Below, one piece after another: positions 8,572 through 16,704 of a stretch of DNA of 64,000 bases. Every line of letters begins with the position of its first letter. The stretch's first letter is position 1. This stretch comes from Bryobacteraceae bacterium. Lineage in GTDB: Bacteria > Acidobacteriota > Terriglobia > Bryobacterales > Bryobacteraceae. The notes beneath the pieces were generated by a model. That model was not told the DNA's origin. It saw nothing but the letters and a program-made list of their open reading frames with translations, and ran no database searches. Location of the stretch: positions 930,001-994,000 of the forward strand of contig JAWKHH010000005.1 in assembly GCA_041394945.1 (NCBI GenBank). Direction: 5' to 3'. The position numbers were made by a program, and so were the translations under genes.

Positions 8572-8584
8572 TTAGGACTCCTAA
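8572..8584. promoter_or_regulatory. Palindromic operator before the MarR-protoglobin operon
   Basis: TTAGGACTCCTAA is a perfect 6-1-6 palindrome four bases upstream of the MarR start codon. On the coding (minus) strand its AGGAG would also serve as ribosome site. TTAG...CTAA dyads are typical MarR-family targets, so autoregulation that blocks both transcription and ribosome access is plausible. The site also lies about 70 bp upstream of accA on the other strand. Confidence 0.5.
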
Positions 8585-8652
8585 CTAAGTTTGCCTCAGG
8601 ACCAGCCCCCTGTCAATCCTTTATGCTGAGAAATGGTCGCTTTGGCCACTGC

Positions 8653-9480
8653 ATGAGTCCTGCCACGGAAGCCCCGGACGCTTGGGCGCGCGTCCAGCTC
8701 GCGCGTCACCCGAAACGCCCTCACTCGCTCGACTACATCTCCCAGATCGTCGCCGCCTTCGAGGAGATCCATGGCGACCGGCGCTTCGCCGACGATCCGG
8801 CCATCGTCGCCGGGTTCGGCGACCTGCGCGATCGGCCCGTCATGGTCGTCGGACAGCAGAAAGGCCGCGACACCAAGCAGAAGTTGCACCGCAATTTCGG
8901 GATGCCGAAGCCGGAGGGCTACCGGAAAGCGCTTCGCGCCATGCAACTGGCGGCGAAGTTCCGCCGGCCGGTCCTGGCTCTGCTCGATACCCCCGGCGCA
9001 TACCCCGGCATCGACGCCGAGGAGCGCGGTCAGGCTGAGGCCATCGCCTACAACCTGCGTGAAATGGCACGGTTACCCATTCCGATCGTGTGCGTGGTGA
9101 TCGGCGAGGGCGGGTCCGGCGGCGCGCTGGGCCTGGGCGTGGGCAATCGCATTTTCATGATGGAGAATTCGGTTTACAGTGTGATCTCGCCGGAGAGCTG
9201 CGCCGCCATCATTTGGCGCGATGCCGCGCACGCCGAGAAGGCGGCCACGGCCCTCAAGCTTACGGCTTCGGACCTCGTCCGCCTCGGCTTGGTGGACGGC
9301 GTGATCGAAGAGCCCGGCGAGGGCGCGCATACGGACCCCGGCGCAGCCACCTACAACCTCGCCACCGTCGTGAGCGCCGCTTTCGAGGAACTGGCCGGGC
9401 TGGACGAACAGCGGCTGATCGAAGAGCGCTACGAGAAGTTCCGCCGCATGGGGAACTTCTTCACGGAGCCGGGAGCGTGA
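8653..9480 (+). CDS. accA: Acetyl-CoA carboxylase carboxyltransferase subunit alpha
   Basis: 275 residues, shorter than the E. coli protein (319) at the N-terminus. Diagnostic segments: HPKRPHSLDYI, FGMPKPEGYRKALR, DTPGAYPGIDAEERGQ and VIGEGGSGGALGLGVGNR, the carboxyltransferase oxyanion loops, then SVISPESCAAIIWRDA. AccA pairs with AccD to move carboxyl from biotin to acetyl-CoA, giving malonyl-CoA for fatty acid synthesis in the cytoplasm. accD, accB and accC are not in the window. ATG 8653 is chosen over the in-frame ATG at 8623 because the extra ten residues have no family resemblance. Confidence 0.9.
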   Translation: MSPATEAPDAWARVQLARHPKRPHSLDYISQIVAAFEEIHGDRRFADDPAIVAGFGDLRDRPVMVVGQQKGRDTKQKLHRNFGMPKPEGYRKALRAMQLAAKFRRPVLALLDTPGAYPGIDAEERGQAEAIAYNLREMARLPIPIVCVVIGEGGSGGALGLGVGNRIFMMENSVYSVISPESCAAIIWRDAAHAEKAATALKLTASDLVRLGLVDGVIEEPGEGAHTDPGAATYNLATVVSAAFEELAGLDEQRLIEERYEKFRRMGNFFTEPGA

Positions 9481-9752
9481 AGAACAAGGGACTCTGGATC
9501 GTGGTGCTGTTCGGACTGGCGTTCCTGGCGATCATGTATCAATCCACGCGCAACCTCGCGGCTCACCGCGTGGAAGTCTGCATGCAGTTCAACGGGCGGG
9601 AATCGTGCCGGACGGCTTCCGGCGCCACCCGCGAGGCGGCCCAGCGGATGGCCACCGACAACGCCTGCGCGCTGATCGCGAGCGGTATGTCGGACGGCAT
9701 CGCCTGTTCGAACACGCCCCCGGCAAAGATCACCTGGCTCGACGCACGCTAG
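9477..9752 (+). CDS. Small membrane-anchored hypothetical protein
   Basis: 91 residues. A GTG start overlaps the accA stop (GTGA), implying translational coupling. One N-terminal membrane helix (residues 5-21) is followed by a short extracytoplasmic domain with four cysteines, C-M-Q-F, E-S-C-R, NAC and IAC, that could form two disulfides. Alanine-rich helices lie between. I do not recognise the family. Position after accA does not by itself imply a role in lipid synthesis. Confidence 0.55.
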   Translation: MKNKGLWIVVLFGLAFLAIMYQSTRNLAAHRVEVCMQFNGRESCRTASGATREAAQRMATDNACALIASGMSDGIACSNTPPAKITWLDAR

Positions 9753-9780
9753 CCGGGAACCCGGATATCATACGTAGGTC

Positions 9781-10251
9781 ATGATCATCTTCTTGAAGTT
9801 GATGCCGGTGCTGCTGGCGGTGTCGCTCATCGCTGCGGCGGTGGAGTTGCCCGCCAGGCGGTACTTGAACCTCGCCGCGGTCAAGACGTTGGCCGCCGCC
9901 GCCGAGCGGGAAGCGGCCCGGCGCAGCGTACACGTCACCATCTGCATCGTCGACGAGAGCGGGAACATCCTGTTCCTGCAGAAGGCGGATGGCGTGGGGC
10001 TGAATACGCTTCAGTTCGCGCAGAAGAAGGCCCGATACGCGGCGTTGTACGGCCGGCCATCGAAGGCGGCCGCCGACCAGCTCAGCAGCGGGAACTTGCA
10101 GGTGCTAGCGTTTCCCGACGGGTTCCCGAACCAGGGCGGACTTCCGATCAAAGTGGATGGGATGACGATCGGCGCAATCGCGTGTAGCGGGGCGCCGTCG
10201 GAAGTGGATGAGGCGATCTCCCAGGCCGCGATCGACGCCCTGCTGAAGTAG
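9781..10251 (+). CDS. GlcG/HbpS-type haem-binding family protein (DUF336), exported
   Basis: 156 residues with a signal peptide at residues 1-22. The body has the DUF336/GlcG pattern: an alpha-helical start (AAVKTLAAAAEREAARR), CIVDESGNILFLQ, a helix with ARYAALYGRPS, and the glycine-rich LPIKVDGMTIGAIACSG ending in a DEAISQAAIDAL helix. Members bind haem (HbpS) or belong to glycolate operons; this copy has no glycolate oxidase neighbours. An extracytoplasmic haem- or ligand-binding role is the most one can say. Confidence 0.7.
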   Translation: MIIFLKLMPVLLAVSLIAAAVELPARRYLNLAAVKTLAAAAEREAARRSVHVTICIVDESGNILFLQKADGVGLNTLQFAQKKARYAALYGRPSKAAADQLSSGNLQVLAFPDGFPNQGGLPIKVDGMTIGAIACSGAPSEVDEAISQAAIDALLK

Positions 10252-10265
10252 GCGACGGAAGTCGG

Positions 10266-10676
10266 CTAGGCGGCGACGGCGGGCGCTTCCGCCACCGCGA
10301 TCTCGATCGACGGCGCGTGCAGCAGCGTGTTGTGAACCAGGCACCGCTGCCCCGCGCGCAGCGCTCCCTCACGATGCCGTTGGTCGAGCCCGGCGGGCAG
10401 TTGCAGCTCGATGCGGAACTGCGCCAGGCGAGCCGGTTGCAGCGCCTTCTCCGCCTCGACGCGTACCTTCAGCCCATCGCGGTTCAGGTTCCGCGTCTTC
10501 AGATACTCCGCGGCGTAGTAGGCGACGCAGGAGCCAAGCGCAGCCAACAAAAACTCCGGCGGTGTAAGACCGCTGTCTTCTCCTCCGTTATCCTGCGGCT
10601 GGTCGCACACCACGCGATGCCCCCGCGCTTCCACCTCGAATGCCGCCCCGTTCTGCCATTGGATGTTCACTTGCAT
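10266..10676 (-). CDS. OsmC/Ohr-family protein
   Basis: 136 residues. The two conserved cysteines of the peroxidatic pair are present in GSCVAYYAAEYL (about residue 50) and GQRCLVHNTLL (about residue 114). LTPPEFLLAALGSC is the family hallmark helix. OsmC/Ohr proteins reduce organic hydroperoxides using thiols, in the cytoplasm, as dimers. It is divergent from the TolC gene across a 135-bp region that holds a Crp/Fnr-like palindrome. Confidence 0.8.
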   Translation of the reverse strand: MQVNIQWQNGAAFEVEARGHRVVCDQPQDNGGEDSGLTPPEFLLAALGSCVAYYAAEYLKTRNLNRDGLKVRVEAEKALQPARLAQFRIELQLPAGLDQRHREGALRAGQRCLVHNTLLHAPSIEIAVAEAPAVAA

Positions 10677-10707
10677 ACGTCACTGCAGATGCTCTTCGGC
10701 GCGAAAC

Positions 10708-10721
10708 GTGACGATTGTCAC
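10708..10721. promoter_or_regulatory. Crp/Fnr-like palindrome between osmC-like and tolC-like genes
   Basis: GTGACGATTGTCAC (GTGA-N6-TCAC) is a perfect dyad and is flanked by further imperfect symmetry, GCGAAA at 10701 and TTTCGC at 10725. It is 31 bp upstream of the OsmC start and about 90 bp upstream of the efflux/cytochrome bd operon. Crp/Fnr relatives recognise TGTGA-N6-TCACA or close variants. The match is by eye only. Confidence 0.4.
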
Positions 10722-10811
10722 CTTTTTCGCAAGACCGAATCGATGAGGTAGAACATGCGGTGCGGAGACACTCCCGGATCGCGAACCCCTGAAGCGTTAT
10801 CTTTACTCAAC

Positions 10812-12146
10812 ATGAGCCGAAACTGGATTCTGGTCCTCGCCCTTCCCGCGGCCGCGGTGGCGCAGACGGCGCTCACGCTGCCCGACGCCGTCCGCATGGC
10901 GCTCGAAAAACATCCATCGCTCGAAGCGGCGGCGGCCCAAGGCAAGGCCGCCGAAACGCGGATCGGCCAGGCCAAGGCCGGTATGCTGCCTCGGGTCACC
11001 TACAACGAATCGTTCCAAACCAGTAACAACCCGGTGTTCGCTTTTGGAACACTCTTGACTCAGCGTCGGTTCGCCGAGTCCAATTTTGCGATCGACTCGC
11101 TGAACAAGCCGGGCTTCGTGAACAATTTCCAGTCGCAGTTGCAGGTCGAACAACTGCTTTACGATTTCGGCGGATTGAAAGCGCAGGTTCGCGCCGCCGA
11201 ACTCGGCAAGAAGATGTCCGACGAGGAGGAGCGGGCGCTCCGCCTCCGCCGCGCCGTGGAAGTGGCCGGACGCTACCACGGCGCGAATCTCGCCGCCGAG
11301 AGTATCGCCGTCGCCGAGGCGGCGGTGAAATCCGCCGAAGCCGACCTCGCCCGCGCCGAAGCCGTCCGCGACGCCGGAATGTCCACCGACGCCGACGTGC
11401 TCACCATCCGCGTGCATCTCGCCGGCCGCCAGGAAGATCTCATCCGCCGCAAGTACGATCTCGACGTGGCGCTGGCGGCGTTGAACGAAGCGCTCGGCAT
11501 GCCGCTCGACACGGCTTGGCAACTCGCCACGCCGCTGACGGTGGCGCCGGACCCGGTCGCAGGCGCCGATGCCGAGCTCGAGGCCCGCACCTCCCGGCCC
11601 GAGTTGCGGCAGGCCGAGATCGGATTTCACGTAGCTGAATCGCAGCGCGACGCCGCCCGCGCCGCCCGGCTGCCGCAGATCGTGGCGCGTGGCATGTTCG
11701 AGGCTGATCGTGGCCGGTTTGTTACCCAGGCCGGGGCGAACTGGTTCTTTGGCGCCGGGCTGCGCTGGAATCTTTTCACCGGTAACGCCGACAAGCGCCG
11801 GGTGGAGGAAGCCTCGCACGCAATGGTTGCCGCCACCGCGCGGCGGAAAGAGGCCGCGGCCGGCATCGCGCTGCACGTGCGGCGGGCGCGGTCGGCCGTG
11901 TTGTCGGCCGGCGAGCGGGTGAAGGTGGCCGACGCCTCGATCGCGCAAGCCGAAGAGAGCTTGCGCATCATGCGCAACCGGTACCAAGCCGGTCTCGCGA
12001 CGGTGAGCGATCTACTCCGGAACGAGACAGCGTTGCTCGACGCGAGAACGCGGCGGCTGGCCGCGGTGCACGATCAGCGCGTCGCCTCCATCGCCCTCGA
12101 ATACGCCAAGGGCACGCTCACGGGAGATTCCAATGTTCTTCAATAA
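10812..12146 (+). CDS. TolC-family outer membrane efflux channel
   Basis: 444 residues with signal peptide MSRNWILVLALPAAAVAQ. ATG 10812 is chosen over the in-frame ATG at 10755 because it starts the signal peptide. Two OEP repeats of long amphipathic helices are visible (about residues 25-210 and 240-435), with conserved LTLPDAVRMALEKHPSLEAA at the mature start and the second-repeat counterpart RPELRQAEIGFHVAESQRDAA. It should trimerise into an outer-membrane/periplasmic duct. Its 3' end overlaps the adaptor gene by 14 bases, and it opens a six-gene unit ending in cydAB. Confidence 0.85.
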   Translation: MSRNWILVLALPAAAVAQTALTLPDAVRMALEKHPSLEAAAAQGKAAETRIGQAKAGMLPRVTYNESFQTSNNPVFAFGTLLTQRRFAESNFAIDSLNKPGFVNNFQSQLQVEQLLYDFGGLKAQVRAAELGKKMSDEEERALRLRRAVEVAGRYHGANLAAESIAVAEAAVKSAEADLARAEAVRDAGMSTDADVLTIRVHLAGRQEDLIRRKYDLDVALAALNEALGMPLDTAWQLATPLTVAPDPVAGADAELEARTSRPELRQAEIGFHVAESQRDAARAARLPQIVARGMFEADRGRFVTQAGANWFFGAGLRWNLFTGNADKRRVEEASHAMVAATARRKEAAAGIALHVRRARSAVLSAGERVKVADASIAQAEESLRIMRNRYQAGLATVSDLLRNETALLDARTRRLAAVHDQRVASIALEYAKGTLTGDSNVLQ

Positions 12147-13284
12147 ACTACCCGCCACCGTCCTGTTGGCGATCTTCGCCTCCGGCTGCGGGTCCAGGCA
12201 CGAACCGGAGAAAAAGGCCGAGTCCGCGCCGGTGGCGGTGACGGCCATCGCGGTGGGGTCGACGGCATGGCCGGACGAGTTCGAAGCCACCGGCACCGTC
12301 GCCGCGCGGCAGTCAGCGGCCATCTCGGCGCGTGTGATGGGCTACGTCCGGGAGATCAACGCCCGGGAAGGCGATTTTGTCTCGGCCGGGCAGACCATCG
12401 CCGTGATCGATTCCCGCGAACTGACCACGGCTCACGCGCAGGCCGAAGCCGCCGTCGCCGAGGCGCGGGCCGGAGTGGGCGAGGCCGAAAGCGGCATCGC
12501 CGCCGCCGAGGCGCAGCTCGATCTGGCGCGGACAACGGCCAAACGAATGGAGGACCTGCTGGCGAAGCGGTCCGTATCGCAACAGGAGTACGACGAGGCC
12601 GCGTCGCGCGTGAAGGTGGGAGAATCGCAGGTGGCCATGGCGCGCGCCCGGCGCCGGCAGTTGGACGACAAGATCCGCCAGGCCGAGCAGGCGCTCGCCT
12701 CGGCCGGCGTGATGCAGGGCTACGCCACGGTCCAGGCGCCGTTCGCCGGTCGCGTCGTAAAGCGGCTTGCCGACCCCGGTGTCCTCGCCTCGCCGGGCAT
12801 GCCTCTCCTCGAAATCGAGCAGGCGGGCGGCTACCGCCTTGAAGTCGCCGTGGAAGAACGTCATCTCGGCGCGGTGCGGCGCGGCCAGGCCGTGGGAGTC
12901 CATCTCGACGCGATCGGCAAGCCGCTCACCGGGCGCATCTCCGAGATCGTGCCCGCGGTGGATGCCGCCTCGCGCAGTTTCACCGCGAAAGTGGATCTGC
13001 CGGCGAGTCCGGTACTGCGCTCCGGTCTGTTCGGAAGGGCCGTATTTCCACTCGGCGAACGCCAGGTGGTGGCCGTGCCGCGCGATGCCGTCTCGCTGCA
13101 AGGGCAGGTGAGTTCCGTTTTCGTCGCCGCCGATGGGGTGGCGCGACGGCGTCTGGTGCAGCTAGGCGCGGAGCGCGGCGGCGCCGTCGAGATACTATCC
13201 GGCCTTTCGGCCGATGACCGCTTGATCCATCCCCGCCCGGCCACGCTGGCGGACGGCGCGCGAATCTCCGAGGGGTCCCGATGA
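12133..13284 (+). CDS. RND efflux periplasmic adaptor, lipoprotein
   Basis: 383 residues. The lipobox A-S-G-C19 predicts lipid anchoring to the inner membrane. Order of domains: biotinyl-lipoyl half (ISARVMGYVREINAREGDFV), a helical hairpin at about residues 95-200, the second lipoyl half (GYATVQAPFAGRVVKRLADPG), a beta-barrel and a membrane-proximal domain. This is the AcrA/HlyD-type membrane fusion protein layout. It overlaps tolC at its start, and its stop overlaps the RND gene start by four bases (ATGA). Confidence 0.87.
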   Translation: MFFNKLPATVLLAIFASGCGSRHEPEKKAESAPVAVTAIAVGSTAWPDEFEATGTVAARQSAAISARVMGYVREINAREGDFVSAGQTIAVIDSRELTTAHAQAEAAVAEARAGVGEAESGIAAAEAQLDLARTTAKRMEDLLAKRSVSQQEYDEAASRVKVGESQVAMARARRRQLDDKIRQAEQALASAGVMQGYATVQAPFAGRVVKRLADPGVLASPGMPLLEIEQAGGYRLEVAVEERHLGAVRRGQAVGVHLDAIGKPLTGRISEIVPAVDAASRSFTAKVDLPASPVLRSGLFGRAVFPLGERQVVAVPRDAVSLQGQVSSVFVAADGVARRRLVQLGAERGGAVEILSGLSADDRLIHPRPATLADGARISEGSR

Positions 13285-16200
13285 CCGAATTGCCTGAGTC
13301 GCCCGGGACGCCCGCTCCGCCGCCAGTGGAACTCGGCATGGCCGGGCGCCTGGCCCATGCTTTTATCGACTCGAAACTGACGCCGCTGTTCATCGGCACG
13401 TCGCTCCTGCTCGGGCTCTTCGCCATCTACAGCCTGCCGCGCGAGGAAGAGCCGCAGATCATCGTCCCCATGATCGACGTGTTCGTCGGGATGCCCGGCG
13501 CCACCGCGCAGGAGGTAGAAGAACGGGTCACCGGTCCGATGGAGAAGCTGCTGTGGGAGATCCCGGGCGTCGAGTACATCTATTCGACCTCATCGCCTGG
13601 CGGCTCTCTGGCCATCGTTCGTTTTCGCGTCGGCGAGAACGAAGAGGCCGCGCTTGTCCGGCTGAACCAGAAGCTGCAGGCCAACTTCGACGTCATCCCG
13701 CCCGGCGCCTCGCGGCCCCTCGTGCAGGCGCGCTCGATCGACGACGTGCCGATTCTGGCGCTAACGCTGTGGAGCCGGCGCTACAACGACCTCGAGCTTC
13801 GCCGCGTGGCCGCCCAGATCACCGACACCATCAAACAGGCGCCGGATGTCTCCGAAGTTCGCATGCTCGGCGGCCAGCGGCGCGTCCTGCGGGTGGAAGC
13901 GGATCCGTCGCGCCTGGCAGCCTACGGACTCACGCTCGCCGACCTGCACCGCGCCATCGGCGGCGCCAACCAGCGCATCCCGTCCGGCCGCTTCGCCGGG
14001 TCGAATCGCGAGATCGTGCTGGAGTCCGGCGAATTCCTGCGGACGGCGGATGACGTGGCCGCCGTGGTGGTCGCCGCGCCGCGCGGGAAGGCCGTCTTCG
14101 TGCGCGACGTGGCCCGAGTCTCAGACACGGGGGAAGAGCCTTCGCAGTACGTTCAGTATGCCGAGGCCGGGCGCTTCCACCCGGCGGTGACGGTGTCGGT
14201 CGCCAAGCGCAAGGGCACGAACGCCATCGACGTGGCCGAAGGGGTGTTGCACCGCGTCGACGCGCTGAAGGGGACCCTCATTCCGTCGGAAGTGGAAGTG
14301 ACGATCACGCGTCACTACGGCGAGACGGCGGCCGAGAAGTCGAACGAGCTGCTGTTCCACATGGGTATCGCCGTGGTGTCGGTCAGCCTGCTGATCGCCC
14401 TGACGCTCGGGCTGCGTGAGTCGATCATCGTGTTCACCGCCATCCCCGTGACGCTCGCGCTCACGCTCACCGTCTTCTACCTCTACGGCTACACGCTCAA
14501 CCGGATCACCCTGTTCGCGCTGATCTTCTCGATCGGCATCCTCGTCGACGACGCGATCGTCGTCGTCGAGAACATCGTCCGGCACCGGCATCTGCCATGT
14601 AACTACGGGCGTCCGATTCTCGACGTGGCGGTCGAGGCGGTGGCCGAAGTGGGCAACCCGACGATCCTCGCCACCTTTACCGTCATCGCGGCCATTCTTC
14701 CGATGGCATTCGTGCGCGGCCTGATGGGTCCCTACATGCGCCCGATCCCGATCGGCGCCACCGCCGCGATGGCGTTCTCGCTGATCGTGGCGTTCCTGGT
14801 GACTCCCTACGTCGCCGTGCGGGTCTTCGGCAAGGAGCCGCCCGCGCTGCACGGATCCGGTGAGGACCGGCTCACGCGTTTCTATCGCGTGGTGATGGGC
14901 CGCATTCTTTCCACCTTCGCATCCCGGTGGGGTTTCATCGCCGGAGTGACGATCCTGCTCCTCGGCGCCATGTCGCTGGTCTATGTGGAATTCGTGAAGG
15001 TGAAGATGCTGCCCTTCGACAACAAAAGCGAGTTCCAGATCATCGTCGACACGCCGGAAGGAACCACGCTCGAAGAAACGGCCCGGGTCACGCGTCTCAT
15101 GGGTGAGGCCGCTTTCCAGATCCCCGAAGTCGTCAACGTGCAGACCTATGCTGGCGCCGCATCGCCGTTCAATTTCAACGGCTTGGTGCGACACTACTAC
15201 CTGCGCCGCGGCTCGAACGCCGGGGACGTGCAGGTGAACCTGCTCCCGAAGCACGACCGTGACCGTCAAAGCCATGAGATCGCCAAGGCGCTCCGTGTGC
15301 TGCTGCAGCCGATCGCCAAGGCCAACGGCGCCAACGTCAAAGTTTCCGAAGTCCCGCCCGGCCCGCCCGTGCTGCAGACGCTCGTTGCCGAGATCTACGG
15401 ACCCACCGAAGAGGGCCGTCTGCGAGTTGCCGGCGAAGTCAGGCGGATTCTCGAATCCACCGCCGGCATAGTCGACGTCGATTGGTACGTCGAGGACGAA
15501 CAGCCGCGCGAACGGATCCTCGTCGACAGCGAGAAGGCGGCGCTCCACGGCATCTCGACGGCCGAGATCGCAAGAACCCTGCGGATGGCCTCGGCCGGTG
15601 AAACCGCCGGTCTGCTCCACGTGGACCGGGCCAAGGAGGACATTCCGATCGATGTGCGGCTCACTCGTGCCGACCGGTCCAACATCGCCCGCCTCCGCGA
15701 GCTCGAACTACGCGGCCCCAACGGGCGGCCGGTGGCGCTCGGCGAGCTGATCACCGTCGAGCACGACACCGTCGAACGCAATATCTATCACAAGAACCTG
15801 ATGCCGGTCACCTACGTGACCGCCGACGTCGCCGGCGCGATGGAGAGCCCGGTCTACGCCATTCTCGCCGTCGGCCCGAAAATCGACAAGATGAGAATCC
15901 CCGAGGGATATTCGATCGAACAGTTCACGGCGGCGCAGCCCGGTGACGACGCGAAGTACGCGATGAAGTGGGACGGCGAGTGGCACATCACCTATGAGGT
16001 CTTCCGCGACCTCGGGCTCGCCTTCGCCGCCGTGCTGGTGCTGATCTACGTGCTCGTCGTCGGCTGGTTCCAGAGCCTGTTGACGCCGCTGATCATCATG
16101 GCGGCGATTCCGTTCTCGCTCGTGGGAATCCTGCCCGCGCACGGCCTGCTCGATGCGTTCTTCACGGCCACGTCGATGATCGGCTTCATCGCCGGAGCCG

Positions 16201-16484
16201 GCATCGTGGTGCGCAACTCGATCATCCTCGTCGATTTCGTGGAGCTGCGGCTCGCGCAGGGAATGCCGCTCGCCGAAGCCGTCATAGACGCGGGCGCGGT
16301 CCGCTTTCGCCCGATGATGCTTACCGCCGCGGCCGTCGTGGTGGGCTCGAGCGTCATTCTCTTCGACCCGATTTTCCAAGGCCTCGCCATCGCGCTGATG
16401 GCGGGCGAGATCGCATCGCTCGCCTTGTCGCGCATGGCGGTGCCGGTTCTTTACTACATCTTCAATCCAAAGAAGGCAGCCTAG
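13281..16484 (+). CDS. RND efflux inner-membrane transporter
   Basis: 1067 residues, full length for the AcrB/CzcA family, with twelve expected membrane helices in the 1+6+5 arrangement and two large periplasmic loops. TM4 carries the proton-relay pair in GILVDDAIVVVEN (about residue 423). The C-terminal half has VVVGWFQSLLTPLIIMAA and GFIAGAGIVVRNSIILVDF. It pumps substrates out by proton motive force together with the adaptor and TolC. Substrate is unclear: the loops resemble HAE-type multidrug pumps as much as metal pumps. It starts by ATGA overlap with the adaptor. Confidence 0.88.
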   Translation: MTELPESPGTPAPPPVELGMAGRLAHAFIDSKLTPLFIGTSLLLGLFAIYSLPREEEPQIIVPMIDVFVGMPGATAQEVEERVTGPMEKLLWEIPGVEYIYSTSSPGGSLAIVRFRVGENEEAALVRLNQKLQANFDVIPPGASRPLVQARSIDDVPILALTLWSRRYNDLELRRVAAQITDTIKQAPDVSEVRMLGGQRRVLRVEADPSRLAAYGLTLADLHRAIGGANQRIPSGRFAGSNREIVLESGEFLRTADDVAAVVVAAPRGKAVFVRDVARVSDTGEEPSQYVQYAEAGRFHPAVTVSVAKRKGTNAIDVAEGVLHRVDALKGTLIPSEVEVTITRHYGETAAEKSNELLFHMGIAVVSVSLLIALTLGLRESIIVFTAIPVTLALTLTVFYLYGYTLNRITLFALIFSIGILVDDAIVVVENIVRHRHLPCNYGRPILDVAVEAVAEVGNPTILATFTVIAAILPMAFVRGLMGPYMRPIPIGATAAMAFSLIVAFLVTPYVAVRVFGKEPPALHGSGEDRLTRFYRVVMGRILSTFASRWGFIAGVTILLLGAMSLVYVEFVKVKMLPFDNKSEFQIIVDTPEGTTLEETARVTRLMGEAAFQIPEVVNVQTYAGAASPFNFNGLVRHYYLRRGSNAGDVQVNLLPKHDRDRQSHEIAKALRVLLQPIAKANGANVKVSEVPPGPPVLQTLVAEIYGPTEEGRLRVAGEVRRILESTAGIVDVDWYVEDEQPRERILVDSEKAALHGISTAEIARTLRMASAGETAGLLHVDRAKEDIPIDVRLTRADRSNIARLRELELRGPNGRPVALGELITVEHDTVERNIYHKNLMPVTYVTADVAGAMESPVYAILAVGPKIDKMRIPEGYSIEQFTAAQPGDDAKYAMKWDGEWHITYEVFRDLGLAFAAVLVLIYVLVVGWFQSLLTPLIIMAAIPFSLVGILPAHGLLDAFFTATSMIGFIAGAGIVVRNSIILVDFVELRLAQGMPLAEAVIDAGAVRFRPMMLTAAAVVVGSSVILFDPIFQGLAIALMAGEIASLALSRMAVPVLYYIFNPKKAA

Positions 16485-16497
16485 GGAGGTAACAAAC

Positions 16498-16686
16498 ATG
16501 ACTGTCGAGCGTTCGCTTCGTCTGATTGCGGGTGCTTTCGTGCTGGTCAGCGTCGCGCTGGGCTACTACGTGCACCCGGCCTGGTTCCTGTTCACGGCGT
16601 TCGTGGGGCTCAACCTGCTCCAGAGCGGACTCACGAATTGGTGCCCGATGATGACCTTTCTCAAAAAGATGGGCGTAGGCAGCTAG
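16498..16686 (+). CDS. Small DUF2892 inner-membrane protein
   Basis: 62 residues. The family pattern is visible: MTVERSLRLIAGAFVLVSV, a second hydrophobic helix, and the terminal LTNWCPMMTFLKKMGV with the conserved cysteine. DUF2892 domains often occur fused to rhodanese domains (YgaP) or next to sulfur and efflux genes. GGGAGGT precedes the ATG. It lies between an RND pump and cydA, 13 bases after the former and 18 before the latter, so it is part of the same transcript. Function unknown. Confidence 0.75.
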   Translation: MTVERSLRLIAGAFVLVSVALGYYVHPAWFLFTAFVGLNLLQSGLTNWCPMMTFLKKMGVGS

Positions 16687-16704
16687 GGAGGGAGCCCTTC
16701 GATC

